Shown: positions 43,417 through 51,518 of the stretch, one piece after another | Position numbering within the stretch: the stretch's first letter is position 1 | How the letters are laid out: every line of letters starts with the position of its first letter | Source of the DNA: Poriferisodalis sp965214215 | GTDB taxonomy: Bacteria; Actinomycetota; Acidimicrobiia; Acidimicrobiales; Poriferisodalaceae | Reading direction: 5' to 3' | Assembly (NCBI RefSeq): GCF_965214215.1 | Contig: NZ_CBDCBD010000002.1 | Coordinates: forward strand, 248,001 to 312,000 | Length of the DNA: 64,000 bases | Translations under genes and position numbers: made by a program | The notes under the pieces: generated by a model | What the model saw: only the letters and a program-made list of their open reading frames with translations | Databases searched by the model: none | What the model was told of the DNA's origin: nothing

Positions 43417-44408
43417 GACGCCGCGTCCCCGCCGTCACCTGGGCGCACAAACTGGGATTGCACCTCGACCTGACCGGAACCGGAAACGGTGCTGGCATGC
43501 ACGTCAGTCGCCAGCGTGGCCAGCGAAATGCCCAGCTCGGACAATTCCGTGTCGGGCTGGGCGGCCAGCGAACCGTCGAGTTCGCCGTACTCCAGGCGGG
43601 CCCGCAAGGCGCCAGCGCGGCGTCGCGGCACCGCCACCGCACCCGCCGCGGCTGCGAGATCTTCCAGTCGTTGCTCCACCCGACCCAGGCACCACAACAC
43701 CGAGCGGGGAAAATCGAAGTGCTGGAGCAAGAATCTGGCCACCGCGGCCCAGCTCGGCGAGTGGCCGATCTCACGGCGAGCCGCCTGCAGCGAATGAGTG
43801 AACGCCAGCAGCCGGTTGCCGTCGAATACATCACTGCCGGTGCCCAGGCCCGACTTGAGCAGTTCGACCGTCAAAATGGAGCGCTCCAGCAGGCGGCCCA
43901 CCTCCATGAAGGCGTAGCCCTCGTCCCGCATCATCGATTCGGTCATCACTCCGCTCAGCGACCGGCAGCCTCGTCGGGCGGTGATGACCGACATCCGCGA
44001 CACCTCGCCGCCGGTCTGTTCCCGCGCCCCCGAGCTGACGGCCTTGGCGCTCTGCATGAGGATGTGGAGGCTGTTGGCTTCTTCCCACAGCTCCACCGGG
44101 ATGCGGTCTCGCACGATGCGGAGGTTCTCCCGCACGGACTGCACCGACGACACCACCGAACCCGGATTCGTCTCATCGGATACCAGGAAGTCCATGACTG
44201 CGTACGGCCCAGTGCCGACCTGGGCTGCCACGAACTCGTCTTGCAGACCGAGCGCCTGCACCAGCCGACGCGACGCAAGCCGGGCCTCCGTGGGCGGGCG
44301 ATGCATCACGGCATTGGTCTCGACCGATACGCACCGGGCGATGGTGTCGGCGCGCTCCAAGTAGCGGCCAGCCCACAGCATCGAATCGGCATGCCGGGCC
44401 AGGATCAT
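43413..44408 (-). CDS. Alpha-E domain protein
   Basis: A 331-residue all-helical protein of the alpha-E family, starting with the characteristic MILARHADSMLWAGRYLERA. Function unknown; it is almost always encoded with a type 2 circularly permuted ATP-grasp protein and a transglutaminase, as here. It overlaps both neighbours by 4 nt, so the three products are probably made in fixed ratio and act together. Confidence 0.93.
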   Translation of the reverse strand: MILARHADSMLWAGRYLERADTIARCVSVETNAVMHRPPTEARLASRRLVQALGLQDEFVAAQVGTGPYAVMDFLVSDETNPGSVVSSVQSVRENLRIVRDRIPVELWEEANSLHILMQSAKAVSSGAREQTGGEVSRMSVITARRGCRSLSGVMTESMMRDEGYAFMEVGRLLERSILTVELLKSGLGTGSDVFDGNRLLAFTHSLQAARREIGHSPSWAAVARFLLQHFDFPRSVLWCLGRVEQRLEDLAAAAGAVAVPRRRAGALRARLEYGELDGSLAAQPDTELSELGISLATLATDVHASTVSGSGQVEVQSQFVRPGDGGDAAS

Positions 44409-45922
44409 CGGGCCGACTCCTGCCCGGCGGCATCCATCGACGGTTTGCCGGCGGTCTCCGCGGCTGCGGAGTTGGTGCTGGGCGCCAGCACCCAGGTGTC
44501 CTTCGAACCGCCGCCTTGGGACGAGTTCACGATCAACGACCCCTTGCGCATCGCCACTCGCGTGAGGCCGCCTGGGAAGACCTGCGTTCGTTCTCCTGTG
44601 ATCACGAACGGCCGCAGATCGAGGTGGCGGGGCTCGAGCACGTCATCGCACATCGAGGCCAGCGTCGACAGCTCCACCACTTCCTGAACTATCCAGTTGC
44701 GGGGATCCTCCTCGATTTCTGCCCGCGCATTCGCAAGTTCTTCGTCGGTGGCATTGCGCCCGATGACGATGCCGTAGCCCCCCGATTCCCCCACCGGCTT
44801 GATGACCAGCTCGTCCAGCCGCTCGAACGCCGCTGCGCGCTGATCAGGCTCCCACATCACATAGGTCTGGACGTTGGGGAGGATGGGGTCCTCGCCGAGG
44901 TAGTAACGAATCAAGTCGGTCACATAGGGGTGGATGGCCTTGTCGTCCGCAACACCGTTTCCGACGGCATTGGCCACCGTCACGGTGCCGGCACGAATGG
45001 CGCCGAGCAGCCCGGGCACGCCCAGTGTCGAATCGGGGCGAAACGACACCGGGTCCAAGAAGGAGTCGTCGATGCGCCGGTAGATCACATCGACGGGAAC
45101 CAGTCCTTCGATGGTGCGCAGGTACACGACATGTTCATCCACCACCAAGTCGGGCCCTTCGACCAGCTCCACGCCCATCTCCCGGGCGAGGAATGCATGC
45201 TCGAAGTAGGCCGAGTTGTAGATGCCCGGCGTCAGGATCACGATGAGCGGCTTGTCGCCGGAACCCGTGGGCGCCACTGATTCGAGCGCCGTTCGCAGCA
45301 TCCGGCCGTACTGGCTGACGGGTTCGACCGTGTGGTCTTCCCAGACGAGGGGAAACGCCTTGGTCATCGCCGTACGGTTCTCGATGACGTAGCTGATCCC
45401 GCTCGGATTGCGCAGGTTGTCCTCGAGCACCCGGTACTGGCCCTGCGCATCGCGCACCAGGTCGATGCCCGCAATGACGCAGTGAGCATCATGGGGCACG
45501 CTGATACCGAACGCGTTGCGCTCGAAGCCGTCCGACGACTGCACCAGCCATGCGGGCACGACGCCGTCGGCCATGGCCGCGCCCTCGCCGGTGTAGACGT
45601 CGGCAAGGAACCGGTTCAGCGCCGTGACGCGCTGCGCCAAGCCCCGCTCGATCTCGCGCCACTCGGCCGCGGCGATAAGTCGGGGGAACAAGTCCATCGG
45701 CCACGTCCGCTCCGTTCCCTTCGAGTCGCCGTACACGGTGAAGGTGATGCCCTGACGGCGGAACTCCTCCTCGATGATGCCCTCGCGGCGCCGCAACTCG
45801 GCCGCATCGAAGTTGGAGAAGCGCTCCACGATCGCTGCGTAGAGCGGCCGGACGGAGCCGTCACGGTCAAACGCTTCGTCATAAGCAGGAAACTCAGCGT
45901 CGGGCCTGCGGAAGTCCGCCAT
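44405..45922 (-). CDS. Circularly permuted type 2 ATP-grasp protein
   Basis: A 505-residue ATP-grasp enzyme with the permuted order typical of this family: 'YRVLEDNLRNPSGISYVIENR' near residue 175, 'LVIKPVGESGGYGIVIG' near 385, and 'DLRPFVITG' near 440. ATP-grasp enzymes join a carboxylate to an amine or thiol through an acyl-phosphate; the ligase substrate here is unknown. It is the first gene of the operon and overlaps the alpha-E gene. Confidence 0.93.
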   Translation of the reverse strand: MADFRRPDAEFPAYDEAFDRDGSVRPLYAAIVERFSNFDAAELRRREGIIEEEFRRQGITFTVYGDSKGTERTWPMDLFPRLIAAAEWREIERGLAQRVTALNRFLADVYTGEGAAMADGVVPAWLVQSSDGFERNAFGISVPHDAHCVIAGIDLVRDAQGQYRVLEDNLRNPSGISYVIENRTAMTKAFPLVWEDHTVEPVSQYGRMLRTALESVAPTGSGDKPLIVILTPGIYNSAYFEHAFLAREMGVELVEGPDLVVDEHVVYLRTIEGLVPVDVIYRRIDDSFLDPVSFRPDSTLGVPGLLGAIRAGTVTVANAVGNGVADDKAIHPYVTDLIRYYLGEDPILPNVQTYVMWEPDQRAAAFERLDELVIKPVGESGGYGIVIGRNATDEELANARAEIEEDPRNWIVQEVVELSTLASMCDDVLEPRHLDLRPFVITGERTQVFPGGLTRVAMRKGSLIVNSSQGGGSKDTWVLAPSTNSAAAETAGKPSMDAAGQESAR

Positions 45923-45967
45923 AGCACATTTGATAGCGCGTGGAACTAGCCGTCTGTGTCATCAACG

Positions 45968-46153
45968 TCAGTAGCAGAAGTCACACAGCGCATCGGGATT
46001 GTCGATCAGGATCCGGTTGCGGGTGACCTCGTCGGGAGCGAATGATGCAAGCACATCGACGAGGTCGCCGTCATCGGGCATGTGCCTCACGTTGGCATGG
46101 GGCCAATCGGTGCCCCACAGGATGCGGTGCGGCGGCGGGATCGTGCGGTCCAT
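45968..46153 (-). pseudogene. C-terminal remnant of a LigI-like (2-pyrone-4,6-dicarboxylate lactonase) amidohydrolase
   Basis: A frame of 61 codons that resembles only the last fifth of amidohydrolase-2 family proteins of the LigI type: 'RILWGTDWPHANV', then 'PDDGDLVDVL' and a 'RILIDNP' block, ending CDFCY. Intact members are about 290 residues with the TIM barrel before this point. The ATG shares one base with the stop of the tautomerase gene (TGATG), so it is still coupled to translation. The conserved Asp of GTDWPH remains but the metal or lactone-binding barrel is gone. It is either a decaying gene or a short peptide kept for another reason. Confidence 0.7.
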
Positions 46154-47241
46154 CACTCGCTCTGGCGTATCGCTGGATTCGCGGGAAAAACGACTCCGTC
46201 GAACAGCTTGCGGGCCGTGCGGACAATGCCGGATCGACCCACGACCGGGCCCTGGGGGCCGAGGGTCAACTCCACCCTTGCGGCAAATGTGCCCGTCGGG
46301 TGCTCGATCTCCACCAGATCGGGATCGGGTCCGGGGCGCAGCAGCTCGGATCCCACCCCGCCTCCCAGCCTCAGGGCCGTGGCCACGCTCACAGCGCCCA
46401 GCACCCCGATGGCGTCATGGCAGCGGTGCGGGATGAATGTGCGCGTGCAGATGTTCCCGCCGGCTCGCGGCGCCGACACCAACGTCACTTTTGGCACCGT
46501 CGCGGAGATGACGTCGCCGAGGTTCATCAGCTGGCCTGCCTGCAGGCGAATGTTCTCCAAGCGCTCCCGGAACGGTCGGTCGGCCTCGAGCGTGTCCGGC
46601 GACTCGTCGCCGGCGATGTCCAGATCGGTCGCCCGCAGCACGACCGTCGGCATGCCGTTGTCGACGCAGGTCGCCTCGACGCCGATAATCACGTCGGCAA
46701 CGGCGCCGGTCGGCAGCAGGGCACCGCATGCCGACCCGGCAGTATCGGCGAAGTCCAGGCGGACCGGGGCTGCGCTGCCTGGAACTCCAGAGATCGACGT
46801 GCCGCCGTCATAGGTCGGCAGACCGTCCTCCAACGGGAACGTGGCCGTGGCCATCGAATCGCTGTTGACCATCCGGATGCTCACTTGGCCCTCATTGCCC
46901 ACGGCCGTGACAAGCCCACGCTCAACTGCGAATTGCCCGACACCGGCCAGCAAGTTGCCGCAATTCTGACGATCGCTGACCGCGCCGTCGTCGACCCCCA
47001 CCTGCAGGAACAAGTAGTCCACGTCGACGTCGGGGTCTGACGACGGCGCCACCACTGCAACCTTGGACGTCAGCGGGTGTGCACCGCCGATGCCGTCGAT
47101 CTGGCGCGGGTCGGGCGAGCCCATGATCCGCGCCAACAGTGCATCGCGCTCGTCGGCATCGCTCGGCAGCTCGTCGGCGACGAAGTAAGCACCTTTGGAG
47201 GTACCGCCTCGCATGACCATGCAGCGGAGGCCGCCGGACAT
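46153..47241 (-). CDS. PrpF-family isomerase, probable 4-oxalomesaconate tautomerase (LigU/GalD type)
   Basis: A 362-residue protein of the PrpF/diaminopimelate-epimerase-fold family. 'MVMRGGTSKGAYF' at the start, 'NCGNLLAGVGQFAVE' and 'TSKVAVV' are the family's conserved blocks. LigU/GalD isomerises 4-oxalomesaconate between tautomers in protocatechuate 4,5-cleavage and gallate pathways; PrpF isomerises aconitate. The ligK-type aldolase two genes upstream and the ligI remnant downstream favour the LigU role. A second PrpF protein is encoded at 51519-52736. Confidence 0.88.
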   Translation of the reverse strand: MSGGLRCMVMRGGTSKGAYFVADELPSDADERDALLARIMGSPDPRQIDGIGGAHPLTSKVAVVAPSSDPDVDVDYLFLQVGVDDGAVSDRQNCGNLLAGVGQFAVERGLVTAVGNEGQVSIRMVNSDSMATATFPLEDGLPTYDGGTSISGVPGSAAPVRLDFADTAGSACGALLPTGAVADVIIGVEATCVDNGMPTVVLRATDLDIAGDESPDTLEADRPFRERLENIRLQAGQLMNLGDVISATVPKVTLVSAPRAGGNICTRTFIPHRCHDAIGVLGAVSVATALRLGGGVGSELLRPGPDPDLVEIEHPTGTFAARVELTLGPQGPVVGRSGIVRTARKLFDGVVFPANPAIRQSE

Positions 47242-47250
47242 CGAGTGTCC

Positions 47251-48159
47251 TCAGCCCCGGCGCTCGATGCGCGGTGCTGAGCCGGCTTCGAGCACAACCT
47301 TGTCCAGGTCTCTGGCCACCAGCAAGTCTCCGACGTAGCCGCCTTCACGAACTTGGTCCACATAATTCTGCTCGGTGACGGCGGATCCGAGCGCTGGCAC
47401 CGCGGCGGTCGCCGGTGCGGGAATGAAGTGCGTGAGCACCAGCGTCGGGACGCCCAGTTCGGCTGCTTGGGCGCCGATGAGGCAGGTGTCGGCGTGGTAG
47501 TCGAGGATGAAGTGGCGAAGTGGCGTTCCCTGCCTGATCACATCGAAGAGCATCGCTTCGTACACGACCACGTCGGCACCCGTTGCAAGTTCGGCCATCT
47601 CGTCGCACACCCGCGTGTCGCCGCTGATGGCGATGTCGCCGTCGGGCGTGGAGATCCGGTACCCGACAGCGGGCAGCACCGGCTCGTGTCGGACGGGGCC
47701 GGCGCTGACCACGACATCCTCGCAGCGCCAGACCTCGGCGGGCGATGCGGGCGGATCGAACGCGATCAACTCCATCTCGACGGGCCTCAAACGGGCGGAG
47801 TGCTCTGCGCGCACCTCGATGTCGTGGCGCCACGGATGGGTCATTTCGCTCACATAGTCGACAGCGGGGCCCTTGGGAACGACGATTTGCAGCGGCGTGA
47901 AATCATCGCCCCGAGCCATCACCCAGTGGCTCAGCACGAGGTCGGCGAGTCCGGTGAGGTGGTCGCTGTGATGATGCGTCACGAACACAGCCGTGAGCTG
48001 CAGGTCCCACATGCCGACGCCGGCGAGCCGCTGCACGGTCGCACGGCCGACGTCGAACTGCATGGTGATGTCGCCGTAGCGAACGAGTACCCCAGGTCCG
48101 GCACGTTCGGCGTCTGGTATCGGCGATCCCGTCCCGGTGATGATGACCTCAGTCGTCAC
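47251..48159 (-). CDS. Metallo-beta-lactamase-fold hydrolase
   Basis: A 302-residue MBL-fold protein with the zinc motif HHHSDH (in VTHHHSDHLTG), a later 'SGDTRVCDEM' Asp and 'LTHFIP' His. The pattern is like RNase Z/arylsulfatase-type MBL proteins. It lies between the ligK-type and ligU-type genes, where a hydrolase is not part of the classical pathway; it may replace a lost lactonase, which is inference. The GTG at 48159 has GGAG 6 nt upstream. Confidence 0.87.
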   Translation of the reverse strand: MTTEVIITGTGSPIPDAERAGPGVLVRYGDITMQFDVGRATVQRLAGVGMWDLQLTAVFVTHHHSDHLTGLADLVLSHWVMARGDDFTPLQIVVPKGPAVDYVSEMTHPWRHDIEVRAEHSARLRPVEMELIAFDPPASPAEVWRCEDVVVSAGPVRHEPVLPAVGYRISTPDGDIAISGDTRVCDEMAELATGADVVVYEAMLFDVIRQGTPLRHFILDYHADTCLIGAQAAELGVPTLVLTHFIPAPATAAVPALGSAVTEQNYVDQVREGGYVGDLLVARDLDKVVLEAGSAPRIERRG

Positions 48160-48217
48160 GATGTCTCCATGTTTCGGCAGCCCATCGCCAGGTGCCGTAT
48201 TGGGGGATGCCGCTCTC

Positions 48218-48916
48218 CTAGTCGCGCCACTCGACACCCATGTCGATCAGTTTCTGACGCAACCCGTACATGTCGAGCCCGAGTTCGCCTGCGCTCAGGC
48301 GGGCGCGCGCGGCTTCTTCGTCGGCGAGGCGAGCATTCGATTTCTCCAGCGCCCACCCGGCCTCCGCCCGAGGCACGGCCAGCACGCCGTCGTCGTCGGC
48401 GCAGATCACGTCCCCCGGTTCGATGATCACGCCGTTGATGCCGATGGGCACGTTGACCGAACCCGGGCTGGCCTTGACGGTGCCTTCGCAGGACACATGC
48501 CGGGTCCACACCCAAAAGCCCATCGCTCTCAGGTCCGTGGTGTCGCGTACTCCGGCATTCATCACCAGACCGACGACGCCTCGCGCCATCAGCGAAGACG
48601 CCAGCAGGTCGCCGAACATGCCGTGAGTCGAGGGGGCCGTGCTGGTGACGACCAGCATGTCCCCTGGCTGGCAGACCTCCACGGCAGCGTGGATCATGAT
48701 GTTGTCGCCGGGATGCGAGCGCACGGTGACCGCCGAGCCGGCCACCTTGACGCCTTGTTGGATCGGGCGCAGCTCAGGTCCGAGATAGCCGCGGCGGCCG
48801 ATGGCCTCGTGCACGGTGGCCGTGCCGGCATCGCCTAGTCCTGCGATGTCCGCAGCCTCGGCACGCTTGATGGTGCGGACCACAACGTGGCGGCCGTGGG
48901 CAGGTTCCGAAGACAT
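48218..48916 (-). CDS. 4-carboxy-4-hydroxy-2-oxoadipate aldolase/oxaloacetate decarboxylase (LigK type, RraA fold)
   Basis: A 232-residue RraA-like protein. 'GDNIMIHAAVEVCQPGDMLVV' and the Arg-Asp pair in 'MNAGVRDTTDLRAMG' are the LigK/GalC active-site positions. The enzyme splits 4-carboxy-4-hydroxy-2-oxoadipate to pyruvate and oxaloacetate, the last step of the protocatechuate 4,5- and gallate pathways. The fold is shared with RNase E inhibitor RraA, but the length, the active-site match and the neighbours favour the aldolase. Its ATG overlaps the stop of the short ligJ-like frame. Confidence 0.88.
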   Translation of the reverse strand: MSSEPAHGRHVVVRTIKRAEAADIAGLGDAGTATVHEAIGRRGYLGPELRPIQQGVKVAGSAVTVRSHPGDNIMIHAAVEVCQPGDMLVVTSTAPSTHGMFGDLLASSLMARGVVGLVMNAGVRDTTDLRAMGFWVWTRHVSCEGTVKASPGSVNVPIGINGVIIEPGDVICADDDGVLAVPRAEAGWALEKSNARLADEEAARARLSAGELGLDMYGLRQKLIDMGVEWRD

Positions 48917-48990
48917 CAGACCTCCTCAGTTGCAGACGACTGTGCCAGCGGCGGGGCGGTGGTGTCGTGGCCGTGGCAGTCGATGATCAC
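48916..48990 (-). pseudogene. N-terminal remnant of a LigJ-like (4-oxalomesaconate hydratase) amidohydrolase
   Basis: A 24-codon frame starting at a GTG with GGGGAGG 5 nt upstream. The first residues, IIDCHGHDTTAP, match the N-terminus of LigJ/GalB-type amidohydrolases (metal ligands in D-x-H-x-H), then the frame turns into unrelated sequence and stops. The TGA shares one base with the ligK ATG. The rest of the roughly 330-residue protein is missing. It looks like a gene reduced by internal deletion in which the start signal and coupling to ligK survive. Confidence 0.65.
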
Positions 48991-49140
48991 CGTGACCTCC
49001 CCGGAACGATCCCAGCGACGCTTCAGCGGTGCCCGGAGCCGCCGGCTACCGGAGGCGACCATATTCGCTGGCTCGCAGCGACGCGTCCATCGGGTACGGC
49101 ATGCTGTGCGCCACCGAATTTCAGTAAAGGGGCCGCAGCG

Positions 49141-50004
49141 ATGACGGGCACGAACGGCGTCACCACCACAGTCATCGAGTCGAACGGCCTCAGCTTCACC
49201 GCCGACGTCGCCGGGCCGGCGGATGGGCAGCCCGTCCTGCTGCTGCATGGCTTTCCCCAGACTCGCCACACTTGGCGTGCCGAATTGCCGGCGCTCGCAG
49301 CAGCCGGGTACCGCGCCTGCGCCCCCGATCAGCGGGGATACTCGGCAGGCGCCCGCCCGGGGGGCATCGACAACTACCGCGTCGAATTGCTCATGGCCGA
49401 TGCCCTGGGCATCGCTGACAGCCTTGGAGCGGATCGGTTTCACATCGTCGGGCATGACTGGGGAGGCGCGCTCGGCTGGTTCATCGCCGCACATCACACC
49501 GAGCGGGTCATTTCTTTGAGCGTTATCTCGCGGCCCCATCCGGTGGCATTCATGTCAGCCATGCGGGATGACCCCGAGCAACCCCATCGCTCCCGCCATC
49601 ACCCGGCGTTCCAGCGTTCCGAGGCAACCGACAACCTGCTCGTCGACGCCGCCGGTCCCCTGAGGCGAGCGATGGCGCGCAACGGCGTTCCCGAGGTCGA
49701 CATCGACGCCTACCTCTCGACGCTCGGCGAGCGGGATGCCCTCGACGCCGCCGTCAACTGGTACCGGGCAATGGGTCCCTCAAGGATCCAATCCAACGGC
49801 ACCCCGCCGACCGCCGTCCCCACCATGTACGTCTGGGGCAACGAGGACGTCACCGTAGGCCGCATGGCAGCGGAGAACACGGCCAGCCACGTGATCGGCC
49901 CGTACCGCTTCGAGGAAATCGACGGCGTCAACCACTTCGTCACCGACGAGGCGCCCGGCGTCTTCACCGAGCTGCTGCTCAGCCACCTCGCCGAACACGG
50001 CTGA
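49141..50004 (+). CDS. Alpha/beta hydrolase (epoxide-hydrolase-like)
   Basis: A 287-residue alpha/beta-hydrolase. The oxyanion segment is LLHGFPQTRHTW, the nucleophile is the Asp in GHDWGGALGW, and the His is in GVNHFVTDE. An Asp nucleophile points to epoxide hydrolase or haloalkane dehalogenase rather than an esterase. The ATG at 49141 is the first start with homology; the 224 bp upstream holds the ligJ-like remnant on the other strand and no other gene. Confidence 0.9.
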   Translation: MTGTNGVTTTVIESNGLSFTADVAGPADGQPVLLLHGFPQTRHTWRAELPALAAAGYRACAPDQRGYSAGARPGGIDNYRVELLMADALGIADSLGADRFHIVGHDWGGALGWFIAAHHTERVISLSVISRPHPVAFMSAMRDDPEQPHRSRHHPAFQRSEATDNLLVDAAGPLRRAMARNGVPEVDIDAYLSTLGERDALDAAVNWYRAMGPSRIQSNGTPPTAVPTMYVWGNEDVTVGRMAAENTASHVIGPYRFEEIDGVNHFVTDEAPGVFTELLLSHLAEHG

Positions 50005-50034
50005 GCTGGGGCGCCTCACGCAGGGCTGATGAGG

Positions 50035-50108
50035 TGGGCGATACTGGACTCGAACCAGTGACCTCTGCCGTGTGAAGGCAGCGCTCTAACCATCTGAGCC
50101 AATCGCCC
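50035..50108 (-). tRNA. tRNA-Val (anticodon CAC)
   Basis: A complete cloverleaf on the minus strand. Acceptor arms GGGCGAT/ATCGCCC (50102-50108 with 50036-50042), anticodon stem CTGCC/GGCAG with loop TTCACAC (anticodon CAC, reads GUG), and T-arm CTGGTTCGAGTCCAG. The discriminator is A at 50035 and CCA is not encoded. Length 74 nt. No integrase or duplicated 3' end is nearby, so it is not an obvious attachment site. Confidence 0.97.
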
Positions 50109-50175
50109 GCGGGCCGACGATGATAGGCGTTGCCGACGCTGGCGAGCGCCCGGCCATCGGCAGGGAGACGGCCCC

Positions 50176-51486
50176 ATGAGCACAGACTCGTACCACACCG
50201 CACCGGATCGGCTGGCTCCCCCACCGCCGGGCTGCCCCGTGCACGAGAGCTGGTCGCCGCTCAGCGACGAGTACCTGGCCGATCCGTATCCCATTGCCGC
50301 GCAGCTGCGCGAGGACCACCCGGTCTTCTACGCCGCCGAGATGGGCCACGTGGTGGTGACCCGCATGGACGACATCGAGGCGGTCTTCATGGACCCCGAC
50401 ACCTATGCCTCGTCCAACGTGCAGGACCCGATCTTCCCGCTGGCGCCCGAGGCTGCAGAGGTGCTGTCCGCACCCGATTACGACCCCCAGGCGGTGATGT
50501 CGAACCGGGCCGAACCCGATCATGGACGCATCCGCGCGTTTACCCGTGCCGGGTTCTCGGTGCGGCGCTTGCGCACGCTCGAGGACTACATGGCATCACG
50601 GGCGACCGAGTTGATCGACGAGATGCTGGCCGGCCCCGCGCCGGCCGACTACGTGAAGGCGGTGGCGTTCCCGCTGCCGGCGGAGATCGTGTTCCGCTTC
50701 ATCGGATTCCCGCCCACCGACGATCTCATGCTGAAGTCGTGGTGCGTCAACCGCAAGGCATTCGCCTGGGGCAAGCCCACAGCGGCCGAGCAGGCCCATA
50801 TGGCCGAGGGGATGCTGGCGTACTGGCGCTACTGCCGTGAGTTCGTTGCTGAGCGCCACCGCAACCGCACCGACGACTTCTGCTCCGAGCTGCTCGACGC
50901 CCACGATGCCGACCCGGACCCCGAAGACGGCAGCGGCCTCAGCTACCGGGAGGTCGAGTCGATCATCTACGGGATCTCATTCGCCGGCCACGATCCGGTC
51001 ACGAATCTGTTGTGCAACACGCTGCGGTGCCTGCTGCCTCGACGAGACCAGTGGGATGCCCTGTGCGCCGACCCATCGTTGATCCCGACGGCTGTCGAGG
51101 AAACACTGCGGTTCGATTCCAGCCAAGTCGCCTGGCGGCGGGTGACCACACGGGACACCGACCTCGGCGGGGTGCACCTGCCGAAGGGGACACGGGTGTT
51201 CTTGAACTTCGCTGCCGCGAACCGCGAGCCGTGCGCGTTCGCCGACACCGACCGATTCGATGTCAACGATTACGACCTCACCCGGCCCGACCCGCACCGC
51301 CACATCAGCTTCGGCAAGGGCATCCACTTCTGCTTGGGAGCAAACCTGGCCCGCATGGAAGCCCGCATTGCGCTGGAGATCCTGACCCAGCGGGTGCCCT
51401 CGCTGCGGCTGGTGCCGCAGGACTACTGGACGTTCCCCAACATCACCTTCCGCGGACCTGAGGAACTTTGGCTCGACTGGGACTGA
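50176..51486 (+). CDS. Cytochrome P450
   Basis: A 436-residue soluble bacterial P450. The heme cysteine is C386 in FGKGIHFCLG, the ExxR motif is in EETLRF, and the I-helix reads 'ISFAGHDPVTN', where AGxxT is altered around the proline. It would hydroxylate a small hydrophobic substrate with electrons from ferredoxin; no ferredoxin is adjacent. It starts at the ATG at 50176 and is convergent with the second prpF-type gene. Confidence 0.95.
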   Translation: MSTDSYHTAPDRLAPPPPGCPVHESWSPLSDEYLADPYPIAAQLREDHPVFYAAEMGHVVVTRMDDIEAVFMDPDTYASSNVQDPIFPLAPEAAEVLSAPDYDPQAVMSNRAEPDHGRIRAFTRAGFSVRRLRTLEDYMASRATELIDEMLAGPAPADYVKAVAFPLPAEIVFRFIGFPPTDDLMLKSWCVNRKAFAWGKPTAAEQAHMAEGMLAYWRYCREFVAERHRNRTDDFCSELLDAHDADPDPEDGSGLSYREVESIIYGISFAGHDPVTNLLCNTLRCLLPRRDQWDALCADPSLIPTAVEETLRFDSSQVAWRRVTTRDTDLGGVHLPKGTRVFLNFAAANREPCAFADTDRFDVNDYDLTRPDPHRHISFGKGIHFCLGANLARMEARIALEILTQRVPSLRLVPQDYWTFPNITFRGPEELWLDWD

Positions 51487-51518
51487 ACGGTTCGACCGCG
51501 GCTACGCCGAGAAACGAC

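Noticed and set aside
50035..50108. tRNA-Val as an integration site
   Set aside because: No integrase, no direct repeat of the tRNA 3' end and ordinary metabolic genes on both sides.
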